From Thermogemmatispora onikobensis (GTDB lineage Bacteria > Chloroflexota > Ktedonobacteria > Ktedonobacterales > Ktedonobacteraceae), in NCBI RefSeq assembly GCF_001748285.1, contig NZ_BDGT01000024.1, forward strand, positions 1-64,000: a stretch of DNA of 64,000 nucleotides, written 5' to 3'. Position 1 is the stretch's first letter. Every line of letters starts with the position of its first letter. Position numbers and translations under genes: made by a program. Positions 17,065-24,720 of this stretch are shown piece by piece. Below the pieces are notes generated by a model. The model was not told the DNA's origin and ran no database searches. It saw nothing but the letters and a program-made list of their open reading frames with translations.

Positions 17065-17268
17065 AGAGGGAACGGCTGACGTCTCTGACGAGCGGCGGCG
17101 CCCGAGCCTTCTTTTGCTCAGGTTGCTGTGCTGCTGTGCGCAGGTCTCCCTGTCTTGTTTGCTCGTCTAGATGCTTGCTTATGGCGGCAGGAGCGGCAGT
17201 GGTGGAAGTGTCGCTCGCCATTTCCGCTCTCTGGCTGGCTGGTGCCTGTTCGGCAAAGGAGAGAGCAG

Positions 17269-19065
17269 ATGACCACTGAGGTGCGACGTCAGGCAGCCCC
17301 GGCTGAGCCTGGCCAGATCATTGAAATGGCCTGGGACCCGATTACGCGCATTGTGGGCAGCCTGGGGATCTATACCAAGATCGATTTCAAGAAGCGGCAG
17401 GTGGTGGAGTGCTACAGCACGTCGTCGATCTTCCGCGGCTATAGCATTTTCCTGAAGGGCAAGGACCCGCGCGATGCCCATTTTATCACCAGCCGCATTT
17501 GCGGAATCTGCGGAGATAACCATGCCACCTGCTCGGTCTATGCCCAGAATATGGCCTATGGGGTGAAGCCGCCGGCCCTCGGCGAGTGGATTCTGAACCT
17601 GGGCGAGGCCGCGGAGTATATGTTTGACCACAACATCTTTCAGGAGAACCTGGTCGGGGTCGATTTCTGTGAGCAGATGGTGCGGGAGACCAATCCTGGG
17701 GTCTGGGAGCTGGCTCAGAAGACTGAGGCTCCGCATGCCAAAGACCACGGTTATCGCACGATTGCCGATATTATGCGGGCGCTTAATCCCTTCACGGGCG
17801 AGTTCTATCGCGAGGCGCTGCAGATGAGCCGCCTGACGCGCGAGAAGTTTTGCTTGATGGAGGGGCGCCACGTGCATCCGTCGACGCTCTATCCCGGCGG
17901 CGTAGGGACGGTGGCGACAGTCCAGCTCTTCACCGACTATCTGGTGCGCCTGATGAAGTATGTGGAGTTTATGAAGAAGGTTGTGCCGCTGCATGACGAC
18001 CTCTTCGATTTCTTCTATCAGGCGCTGCCGGGCTACGAAAAGGTAGGGCAGCGTCGCATTCTGCTCGGCTGCTGGGGCTCGTTCCAGGACCCCGAGGTCT
18101 GCGACTACGAGTATCGCACGATGGATAAGTGGGGACGGGCGATGTTCGTGACGCCGGGCGTGGTGGTCGATGGTGAGCTGGTGACGACCAGCCTGGTCGA
18201 TATCAATCTGGGTATCCGCATTCTGCTGGGTAGCTCCTACTACGAGGATTGGGAGAACGAGCGGACCTTTGTGGATCGCGATCCGCTAGGTAATCCGGTT
18301 GATCAGCGTCATCCCTGGAACCAGACGACGATCCCGAAGCCGCAGAAGCGCGATTTCAAGGGGAAGTATAGCTGGGTAATGTCGCCGCGCTGGTACGATA
18401 AGCGTACGGGGCAGTATCTGGCGCTGGATACCGGCGGGGGGCCGCTGGCGCGCCTGTGGGTGACGGCGCTGGCGGGTTTGGTCGATCTGGGGGGCTACAT
18501 TAAGGCGACCGGCCACAGTGTGAAGATCCGCTTGCCGAAGACGGCGCTCAAGCCCGAGGTCGAGTTTGAGTGGAAGATTCCGAAGTGGAGCAATGCCCTG
18601 GAGCGCGATCGGGCTCGTTCCTACTTCCAGGCCTATGCGGCGGCGGTGGCGCTCTATTGCGTGGAGAAGGCGCTCGCCGAGATCCGCGCGGGCCGCACGA
18701 AGACGTGGAGCGATTTTACGGTGCCCAAGGAGGCGATCGGCTGCGGCTTCCATGAGGCGGTGCGCGGGGTGCTCTCGCATCACCTGGTGATCGAGAACGG
18801 CAAGATTGCCAACTATCACCCCTATCCGCCGACGCCCTGGAATGCCAGTGTGCGCGATGTCTATGGGACGCCTGGCCCCTACGAGGATGCGGTGCAGAAT
18901 ACGCCGATCTTCGAGGAGAATGGTCCCGAGAAGTTTAAGGGCATCGATATCATGCGGGCGGTGCGCAGCTTCGACCCGTGTCTGCCTTGCGGGGTGCATA
19001 TGTATCTCGGCGACGGCAAGGAGCTGGAGGTGGTGCATTCGCCGACCTTCGGGCGCGTGCCGTAG
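17269..19065 (+). CDS. hhyL: Group 1h [NiFe]-hydrogenase large subunit
   Basis: Catalytic subunit carrying the NiFe(CN)2CO centre, 598 residues. Ligand motifs are RICGICGDNHATC (L1, residues about 77-90) and DPCLPCGVH (L2) near the C-terminus. After the L2 histidine a tail of 21 residues remains, to be cut off by the maturation endopeptidase encoded at 22706. ITRIVGSLGIYTKIDF and the long insertion between L1 and L2 fit the actinobacterial/Chloroflexota high-affinity clade. The ATG at 17269 has AAAGGAGAG just upstream; the frame is open another 141 bases but without family similarity. It follows hhyS after about 200 bases. Confidence 0.96.
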   Translation: MTTEVRRQAAPAEPGQIIEMAWDPITRIVGSLGIYTKIDFKKRQVVECYSTSSIFRGYSIFLKGKDPRDAHFITSRICGICGDNHATCSVYAQNMAYGVKPPALGEWILNLGEAAEYMFDHNIFQENLVGVDFCEQMVRETNPGVWELAQKTEAPHAKDHGYRTIADIMRALNPFTGEFYREALQMSRLTREKFCLMEGRHVHPSTLYPGGVGTVATVQLFTDYLVRLMKYVEFMKKVVPLHDDLFDFFYQALPGYEKVGQRRILLGCWGSFQDPEVCDYEYRTMDKWGRAMFVTPGVVVDGELVTTSLVDINLGIRILLGSSYYEDWENERTFVDRDPLGNPVDQRHPWNQTTIPKPQKRDFKGKYSWVMSPRWYDKRTGQYLALDTGGGPLARLWVTALAGLVDLGGYIKATGHSVKIRLPKTALKPEVEFEWKIPKWSNALERDRARSYFQAYAAAVALYCVEKALAEIRAGRTKTWSDFTVPKEAIGCGFHEAVRGVLSHHLVIENGKIANYHPYPPTPWNASVRDVYGTPGPYEDAVQNTPIFEENGPEKFKGIDIMRAVRSFDPCLPCGVHMYLGDGKELEVVHSPTFGRVP

Positions 19066-19160
19066 TATGGAGGCGCTGAGAGGTCCCGCTGGGCTGCCTG
19101 CGCCACCCGCGGCTGGGCTGTGTGCTGGGGCGGGCAGCGCTCATTGAGGAGGAGAAGGCT

Positions 19161-19841
19161 ATGGGTAGCGATGTGCACAGCGATGTGCAGGGGCGCCAGG
19201 GAGGTCAGGAGCTTCATCCGGCTGCTGAGATTGAGCGCTTGCTGGCCGAGGTTGAGAGCCTGCCCGATCTTCAGGCGCGCGCCTTGGCGGAGGAGCTGGT
19301 CCGGGCTTTGCTGGCGCTCTATGGCGAGGGCCTGCGGCGGATCGTGGAGCTGCTGGCCGCTGTGGATGGCTCGCAGACGCCTGCGGCCTCCTCTGGGGGG
19401 CGCCTGCTCGATCTGCTGGCGCGCGATGAGTTGGTCGCCGCTCTGCTACTCTTGCATGATGTGCATCCCATCCCTCTCAGAGAGCGGCTGGAGCAGGCGC
19501 TTGCGGAGCTGCGGCCTGTGGTAAGGGGGCACGGCGGCGATCTGGTGCTCCTGGGTGTGGCCGATGGCGTGGCCTCGCTGCGCCTGAGCGGAAGCTGTCA
19601 CGGTTGTGCCGCCTCGCTTCAGTACCTGCGGCAGAGGATCGAAGAGGCGGTGTATCGTGTGGCTCCCGATTTGAACGGGTTGGAGATCGAGGGGATCGCT
19701 GGGGCGGAGGGTGGGACGGTGGGGGCAACGCCGTCGCGGAGCAGGACGCCGGCCCCGGTGGTCTTTGTCCCGCGGCGGCGCGGCAGCTCTCCTGCGGCGA
19801 TAGCGGCGCAGGAGAGCGGAACCAGGGTGAGAGAGGGGTGA
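19161..19841 (+). CDS. NifU C-terminal-domain-like protein of the hydrogenase operon
   Basis: 226 residues. The first 105 or so are helical and unnamed. Residues about 110-190 match the NifU C-terminal/NFU scaffold fold: a helix ending in RPVVRGHGGDLVLLGV, then the strand VASLRLSGSC and the SCHGCAAS cysteine pair that can hold a transient Fe-S cluster. The tail is disordered and basic. A role in supplying or relaying Fe-S clusters for the hydrogenase is inferred from the domain and from its position right after hhyL. NifU-like genes are known neighbours of group 1h hydrogenases. The start at 19161 has GAGGAGGAGAAGG upstream. Confidence 0.82.
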   Translation: MGSDVHSDVQGRQGGQELHPAAEIERLLAEVESLPDLQARALAEELVRALLALYGEGLRRIVELLAAVDGSQTPAASSGGRLLDLLARDELVAALLLLHDVHPIPLRERLEQALAELRPVVRGHGGDLVLLGVADGVASLRLSGSCHGCAASLQYLRQRIEEAVYRVAPDLNGLEIEGIAGAEGGTVGATPSRSRTPAPVVFVPRRRGSSPAAIAAQESGTRVREG

Positions 19842-19848
19842 GTGGGTA

Positions 19849-20634
19849 GTGATGAAGAAGGTTGGTAGTGTGTGGCCGGGGCCAGACCTGGCGCGGCTCT
19901 CCTGGCGTGAGGAGGCGGGTGCTACAAGCGGGCCGCGTGCCGGCCAGGCTCCGATGGCGCTCCCCTTGGGCGCGCTGCGGCGCTTCGTGTCGCGCGAAAG
20001 TCAGCCGCAGCGCCGCCCCCTGGAGCGCTGCGAGCTATGCCGGGCCGCGTTGCTGCCGACCCATCGCCATCTGTTGGCCATCGAGCGGCGTCAGGCGCTC
20101 TGTGTCTGCGAGCCGTGTGCGCTGCTTTTCCGGGCTGGGGCCCAGCCTGACCAGGGCCAGTATCGCTTGATCCCCGAGCGCTATCGCTGGCTCCGCGATC
20201 TGGCGCTGACTGATGCCGAATGGGAAGCGGTGGGCTTGCCAGTGAACCTGGTCTACCTCTTCTACAGCACGCCTGCGGGGCGGCTGCTGGCCTTCTATCC
20301 GGGGCCAGCGGGGGCGACGGAGTCCTTGCTGGATCTCGACGGCTGGCAGGGGCTGGTCGCCCGCTATCCGCTGCTGGGGGAGCTGCTGCCCGATGTGGAG
20401 GCCCTGTTGATCAATCGTGTCCGCGGGGCCCGCGAGACGTATCTGGTGCCGATCGATGCCTGCTATCGTCTGACGGGCCTGATGCGGGCCACCTGGCGCG
20501 GCCTGAGCGGCGGCGCCGAGCTAGAGCGCGTCCTGGCGAGCTTTTTCGCAGAGCTGCGAGAGCGGGCCGAGGTGATCACCGTTGGAGACACGGCGCCGGA
20601 CCGTGGGGAAGGGGAAGATGATGCCGGATCTTGA
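19849..20634 (+). CDS. DUF5947-type hydrogenase-operon protein
   Basis: 261 residues that I place in the DUF5947 family found in actinobacterial-type hydrogenase operons. A cysteine module spans about 60-90 (RCELC, then CVCEPC), suggesting a rubredoxin- or zinc-ribbon-like site. A globular domain follows (YRWLRDLALTDAEWEAVGLP, LINRVRGARETYLVPIDACY) and then a helical C-terminus. It may be an electron-transfer or assembly factor; its biochemical function is not established. It begins at GTG 19849 or ATG 19852, 8-11 bases after the NifU-like gene, and overlaps the next start by about 15 bases. The family name is from memory of the operon context and could be wrong. Confidence 0.7.
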   Translation: MMKKVGSVWPGPDLARLSWREEAGATSGPRAGQAPMALPLGALRRFVSRESQPQRRPLERCELCRAALLPTHRHLLAIERRQALCVCEPCALLFRAGAQPDQGQYRLIPERYRWLRDLALTDAEWEAVGLPVNLVYLFYSTPAGRLLAFYPGPAGATESLLDLDGWQGLVARYPLLGELLPDVEALLINRVRGARETYLVPIDACYRLTGLMRATWRGLSGGAELERVLASFFAELRERAEVITVGDTAPDRGEGEDDAGS

Positions 20635-21277
20635 GTTTGCCATCCTGGGCGCAGAGGTGCCAGCCTATGCCGCCGCTCCCATGCTGCTCTTCCGGCTGCA
20701 GGTCAGCAATGGGGTGCCCCGGGAGCCGGTGCAGAGTGTGGCCGTGCGGACCCAGATCCAGATCGAGGCCACGCGCCGCCGCTACAGTCCAGCAGCTCAG
20801 GCGCGCCTGCTGGAGGTCTTCGGGGAGCCACCGCGCTGGGGCGAAACCCTGCGCTCGCTGCTCTGGACCCATGCCGGGACGGTCGTGCCGGCCTTCAGCG
20901 AGTGCACCGAGGTTGAGCTGCCGGTGCCCTGCACCTACGATTTCGAGGTGGTCAGCGCCAAGTATTTCGCAGCCCTGGAAGGCGAGGAGGGGGCCATTCC
21001 GCTGCGCTTCCTCTTCAGCGGCACGATCTTCTACGAGAGCGAGGAGGGGCGCCTCCAGGTTGCTCCGATCCCCTGGTCGAAAGAGGCCGCCTTTGATCTG
21101 CCACTGGCTTGCTGGCGTGAGCTGATCGCCCGCTTCTATCCCGGGAGCGCCTGGCTTCGTCTGCAGCGCCAGGTCTTTGATCGTCTCTCTGCCTATAAAC
21201 TGGCTCACGGACTCCCGACCTGGGATGAGACCGTACAGCGCCTGCTGGAGGCGGCAGAACAGGAGGGAAGGCAGTGA
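20618..21277 (+). CDS. DUF6084-type hydrogenase-operon protein
   Basis: 219 residues beginning MMPDLEFAILGAEVPAYAAAP, where all but the first residue are shared with proteins I recall as DUF6084. These are always near group 1h hydrogenases. The N-terminal half looks like a beta-sandwich (PMLLFRLQVSN, VRTQIQIEATRRRY). The middle has CTYDFEVVSAKYF and LFSGTIFYES, and the C-terminus is helical. No catalytic motif, cysteine motif or membrane segment is seen, so a structural or chaperone role is possible. The ATG at 20618 (or 20621) overlaps the upstream gene and has GGGGAAGGGGAAG as a ribosome site; a more upstream start would only add basic filler. Confidence 0.68.
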   Translation: MMPDLEFAILGAEVPAYAAAPMLLFRLQVSNGVPREPVQSVAVRTQIQIEATRRRYSPAAQARLLEVFGEPPRWGETLRSLLWTHAGTVVPAFSECTEVELPVPCTYDFEVVSAKYFAALEGEEGAIPLRFLFSGTIFYESEEGRLQVAPIPWSKEAAFDLPLACWRELIARFYPGSAWLRLQRQVFDRLSAYKLAHGLPTWDETVQRLLEAAEQEGRQ

Positions 21278-22347
21278 GGAAGTTGGAGGAGATCCAGGCC
21301 ATTGCCGATGCGGTGCTCTATGAGGGCTATCTGCTCTATCCGTATCGTCACTCGGCTCTCAAGAACCGTCAACGCTGGACCTATGGTGTGGTCTATCCAC
21401 GCGCTTACAGCGAAGCTGGCGGCGAGGTCGAACCCTGGCGCATGCAGACGGAGTGTCTGCTTGAGGCCGGGACGGGGCTGGGGATCGAGACGCAGCTCTC
21501 TGTTTCTGTGCGTTTCCTGCACCTGATGCGCTGCAGGCGCGAAGGTGAGCGCCACAGCCAGGGAGAGGTGCCGGAGCGGCTCCAGGAGGCGCCACTCTGG
21601 GAGGACGCCCCTTTTGACGGGGTCTGGGAGGAAGGAGTCGAGCGCACAGTCCGGGCGGCAGCGCTTTCGCTGCCTGGGCTGCTTCAATCTGAGCAGCGCC
21701 TGCCCTTCGCCTTTCCAGCGCGGTGCCTGGTTGAGGAGGAGCCGCTTGGGGAAAGAACGAGTGGATCAGGACGCATTGTGCGTGAGGGGCACGCTCTGAG
21801 CGGTGAGGTGTCGATCGCCGCTGAGCTGGTGCCCGAGCGAGCGCATCTCTACAAGCTGCGCGTCACCATTACGAATACGACCCCTGTAGAGCAGCCGGCA
21901 GAGCTACGGGCGCACGAAGCCCTGCTCGCGGCCTGCGTCTCGACGCATACCGTTCTCCAGGTGGAGGGAGGAGCCTTTGTCTCCCTGATGGAGCCGCCAG
22001 AGGAGCTGCGCCAGGTGGTAGCTTCCTGTTGCAACAGCGGCACCTGGCCGGTCCTGGTCGGCGAGCCGGGTGAGCGCGACAGCCTGCTCTCGGCGCCCAT
22101 CATCCTCTACGACTATCCCCAGATTGCTCCTGAGAGTCCGGCGGCCCTCTTCGACGGGACCGAGATCGATGAGCTGTTGGCCTTGCGCATCATGACCCTG
22201 ACCGATGAGGAGAAGGAGCAGATTCGCCGCGGCGATGCCCGTGGGCGGACCGTGCTGGAGCAGATCGAGCGTCTGACGCCAGAGCAGTGGCAGCAACTGC
22301 ACGGCACCATTCGCGGCCTGCGTGCGCTGGGGGAGGGTGAACCATGA
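21274..22347 (+). CDS. Conserved hydrogenase-operon protein, function unknown
   Basis: 357 residues that I do not recognise by name. It starts RKLEEIQAIADAVLYEGY, continues LLYPYRHSALKNRQRW, and has mainly beta-rich sequence to about 230 (VSIAAELVPERAHLYKLRV). It ends with a helical, acidic region (MTLTDEEKEQIRRGDARG). No membrane segment, signal peptide or metal motif is obvious. The GTG start overlaps the stop of the previous gene by 4 bases (GTGA), and its own stop overlaps the next ATG by 4 bases. This tight coupling implies it works with the DUF6084-like protein and the next small protein. Confidence 0.7.
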   Translation: MRKLEEIQAIADAVLYEGYLLYPYRHSALKNRQRWTYGVVYPRAYSEAGGEVEPWRMQTECLLEAGTGLGIETQLSVSVRFLHLMRCRREGERHSQGEVPERLQEAPLWEDAPFDGVWEEGVERTVRAAALSLPGLLQSEQRLPFAFPARCLVEEEPLGERTSGSGRIVREGHALSGEVSIAAELVPERAHLYKLRVTITNTTPVEQPAELRAHEALLAACVSTHTVLQVEGGAFVSLMEPPEELRQVVASCCNSGTWPVLVGEPGERDSLLSAPIILYDYPQIAPESPAALFDGTEIDELLALRIMTLTDEEKEQIRRGDARGRTVLEQIERLTPEQWQQLHGTIRGLRALGEGEP

Positions 22348-22718
22348 GCCTTGCGAACGGCAACGACTGGATCTTTCCCGGAGAGGACTACCCGCCGCCG
22401 GAGATGATTACTATCGCGGGGCGCCTGGTGAGGGCGGGCACGCGCGTGCGCCTCTGCCCGACACGCTCGCGTCAGGGGCGCCTGGCCGATGCCTTTGATC
22501 TGCTGCTGGAAGGGCGCACCGGGCGCGTTGAGGTCATCCAACAAGACTTCGAGAACCGCCTCTATCTGGTCGTCACCCTCGATGATGATCCCGGCAGAGA
22601 GCAAGGGGACGAGCGTGTCCTGCCTGGCCATCGCTTCTTCTTTTTCCCGGAAGAGGTGGAGCCGCTCGACGCGGACGAAGATAACGAGCGGGACGGAGGG
22701 CTGCCATGCAGAGCCTGA
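22344..22718 (+). CDS. Small conserved hydrogenase-operon protein, function unknown
   Basis: 124 residues, ATGA-overlapped with the preceding gene. The central block GTRVRLCPTRSRQGRLADAF and the following GRTGRVEVIQQDFENRLYL read as a small beta-barrel (SH3-like). FFFFPEEVEPLD follows. The last 15 residues are acidic and probably disordered. A barrel of this kind could bind a partner subunit, but no function is known to me. Its end overlaps the endopeptidase start by 13 bases. Confidence 0.65.
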   Translation: MSLANGNDWIFPGEDYPPPEMITIAGRLVRAGTRVRLCPTRSRQGRLADAFDLLLEGRTGRVEVIQQDFENRLYLVVTLDDDPGREQGDERVLPGHRFFFFPEEVEPLDADEDNERDGGLPCRA

Positions 22719-23335
22719 GCTGCGATGAGCGGTCCGCCCGGCCTGAGCAGGAGAAGGCAGGGCTGCAGGCTGTGGAAGAAGCCTTTGCCCTCTCGACCAG
22801 AGGGGGGCTGCGTCGCCTGTTGGTGGCTGGCATTGGCAATATCTTTCTGGGCGACGACGGTTTCGGCTGCGCGGTGGCCCAGCGCGCGCGCGGACGCTAT
22901 CCGCCGGGGGTGGAAGTGGTCGATTTTGGCATTCGGGGTCTGGAGCTGGCCTATGCGCTTCTTGACGGCTACGAGGCGCTGATCCTCATCGATGCCGTGC
23001 CGCGCGGTGGCAGTCCGGGCACGCTCTATTTGCTCAAGCCGCTGCTTCCCCCGGCAGATCAGGCAGCCGATCTGGCGTCTGGCAAGCTCGGTCTAGAGGC
23101 CCATAGCCTTGATCCCGTGCGCGTCCTGACCTATGCCCGGGCCCTAGGGGCGCCACCCATTCCGACCTTGCTGATTGGTTGCGAGCCGGCTCCTCTGGCA
23201 GACGATGCCGGAGAGGAAGGGCTGCGGATGGGACTCAGTCCCCCCGTCCAGGCGGCGGTGGAGCGTGCGCTGCCCATCCTTGACATGGTGGTCATGCAGC
23301 TCTCCCAGGGCTCGGATTCGGCTGAGACCGTATAG
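22706..23335 (+). CDS. Hydrogenase maturation endopeptidase (HybD/HyaD family)
   Basis: Nickel-dependent protease that removes the C-terminal extension of the large subunit after nickel insertion. It has 209 residues. The family core begins LLVAGIGNIFLGDDGFG with the first acidic ligand in GDDG, continues with VVDFGIRGLELAY and ALILIDAVPRGG (second acidic ligand), and includes a histidine in EAHSLDP, the third expected nickel ligand. About 38 extra residues precede the core. The partner is the 21-residue tail of HhyL in the same operon. GGACGGAGGG precedes the ATG. Confidence 0.93.
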   Translation: MQSLSCDERSARPEQEKAGLQAVEEAFALSTRGGLRRLLVAGIGNIFLGDDGFGCAVAQRARGRYPPGVEVVDFGIRGLELAYALLDGYEALILIDAVPRGGSPGTLYLLKPLLPPADQAADLASGKLGLEAHSLDPVRVLTYARALGAPPIPTLLIGCEPAPLADDAGEEGLRMGLSPPVQAAVERALPILDMVVMQLSQGSDSAETV

Positions 23336-23388
23336 TACTGGCGTGAGAACGAGCCTCGCTCTCACTGACTGAAAGGAGGCATCTACCG

Positions 23389-23493
23389 ATGGTCAAATGG
23401 ATCATGAGCGCCATTGTCCTGTCGCTGTTGTTACTTGTGCTCAGGCAGCAGCTTCCCGATATTCAGCGTTATTTGCGTATTCGCTCGATGTAG
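23389..23493 (+). CDS. 34-residue single-pass membrane peptide in the hydrogenase operon (DUF6893-like)
   Basis: Very small gene with a good ribosome site (GAAAGGAGGC, 8 bases before the ATG). The product starts MVKWIMSAIVLSLLLLVL and then reads RQQLPDIQRYLRIRSM. That is one membrane-spanning helix followed by a short basic amphipathic tail, predicted with the tail in the cytoplasm. The pattern of a hydrophobic helix plus LPDIxRYLxxRxM resembles small proteins I recall as DUF6893. It sits between the endopeptidase and hypA. Because neither hydrogenase subunit has a membrane segment, a role in anchoring or quinone coupling is a reasonable inference. Confidence 0.72.
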   Translation: MVKWIMSAIVLSLLLLVLRQQLPDIQRYLRIRSM

Positions 23494-23613
23494 AGAGAGA
23501 AAGTGACTGTGCACAGACAGCGCCACCTGTGAGCAGGCGCGGAGAGGATGGCGGGGCAGCGCAAACACAGCCAGGCCCCGGGCGATCGAGACAGGCGAAA
23601 GGTGGGAGTGGCG

Positions 23614-24000
23614 ATGCATGAGCTAGCGCTCGCTGAGAGCATCATCGAGGTGGTAGAGGCCAGGGCGGAAGAGTGCGGCGTACAGAGGGTGCGGACGGTG
23701 CATCTGCGTGTGGGCGAAGCCAGCGGCGTCCTGGTGGAGGCCCTGCAAACGGCCTTTGTCATGCTGGCTTCGCTCTCGCCCGCTCTGGCTGGGGCCCGGC
23801 TGGCGATCGAGATCGTCCCGCATCGGGCCTGGTGCGAGCCGTGCGCCCAGGCTTTCGCCGTCGTGGACTACATCGCTCGCTGTCCTGCCTGCGGCACCTG
23901 GTCCGCGCGCATCCTCTCGGGCACCGAGCTGCAGATTCTCGACATGGAGGTTGCGGCTGACAATGAGTCAGGAGGCCCGGGGCAGGAGAACAACGGATGA
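23614..24000 (+). CDS. hypA: Hydrogenase nickel incorporation protein HypA
   Basis: Nickel metallochaperone that works with HypB to load Ni into the large subunit. The start is set at MHELALAESIIEVV (23614), giving the invariant N-terminal MHE with the nickel-binding His2. The frame is open 66 bases further upstream without similarity. The structural zinc site is the pair WCEPC and CPAC (residues about 73-95). It has 128 residues, slightly longer than usual because of an acidic, Gly-rich tail. GGTGGGAG is the ribosome site. It is followed by hypB after 12 bases. Confidence 0.95.
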   Translation: MHELALAESIIEVVEARAEECGVQRVRTVHLRVGEASGVLVEALQTAFVMLASLSPALAGARLAIEIVPHRAWCEPCAQAFAVVDYIARCPACGTWSARILSGTELQILDMEVAADNESGGPGQENNG

Positions 24001-24012
24001 GGAGCGGTAGCT

Positions 24013-24720
24013 ATGCCCAGAGTGACTATTGCCAGACACATCCTGGCGGCCAATGAGGAGGTTGCGGCAGAGGTGCGCCAACGGTTGGCGGCTGCTGGCG
24101 TGCGCTGCATCAACCTGATGAGTGGTCCGGGCGCAGGCAAGACGACCCTGCTTGAGCGCAGCGTCGCCCGGCTGCGTGGACGACTGGCCATAGGGGTGAT
24201 CGAGGGGGATATTGAAACCAGCCTGGACGCTGAGCGCATGGAGGCCGCCGGGGCCCAGGTAGTACAAATCAATACGCGCGGCGCCTGTCATCTAGAAGCG
24301 CATATGGTGCGCGATGCTTTGGAGGCGCTTGATCTGCAGCGGCTCGACCTGCTCTTCATCGAGAATATCGGCAATCTGGTCTGTCCGGCGGCCTGGGAGC
24401 TGGGCGAGGACCTGCGGGCCGTGGTGGTCTGCACGACCGAGGGCGATGAGAAGCCGGCTAAGTATCCGCAGATCTTTGCCGCCGCCCAGGTGCTGGTGAT
24501 CAATAAGCTGGATCTCTTGCCCTACGTGGACTATGATCCCGAGCGCGTGCGTGCTCAGGCGCTGGCCGTCAACCCAGGGCTGCAGATCTTCACGCTGAGC
24601 TGCCGCAGCGGCGCGGGACTCGACGCCTGGTGTGATTGGCTGCTCTCCTTCGCCGCTCGACCTCCTGCTGTTCCCGCTCAGGCAGCGCCAGTTAGCCAGG
24701 AGGAAGGAGCAGCGTCATGA
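24013..24720 (+). CDS. hypB: Hydrogenase nickel incorporation GTPase HypB
   Basis: SIMIBI-class GTPase that powers nickel delivery with HypA. Its 235 residues carry the P-loop NLMSGPGAGKTTLLE, switch regions GVIEGDIETSLDAERM and GACHLEAHMV (with the conserved cysteine and histidine), LLFIENIGNLVCPA and the guanine-specificity NKLDLLPY. It lacks the His-rich N-terminal nickel store found in some HypB proteins, so nickel storage must be elsewhere. The stop overlaps the HypF start by 4 bases. Confidence 0.95.
   Translation: MPRVTIARHILAANEEVAAEVRQRLAAAGVRCINLMSGPGAGKTTLLERSVARLRGRLAIGVIEGDIETSLDAERMEAAGAQVVQINTRGACHLEAHMVRDALEALDLQRLDLLFIENIGNLVCPAAWELGEDLRAVVVCTTEGDEKPAKYPQIFAAAQVLVINKLDLLPYVDYDPERVRAQALAVNPGLQIFTLSCRSGAGLDAWCDWLLSFAARPPAVPAQAAPVSQEEGAAS

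Noticed and set aside
17128-17268. Longer N-terminus for the hydrogenase large subunit
   Set aside because: The extra residues are unlike the family, and AAAGGAGAG lies directly before 17269.
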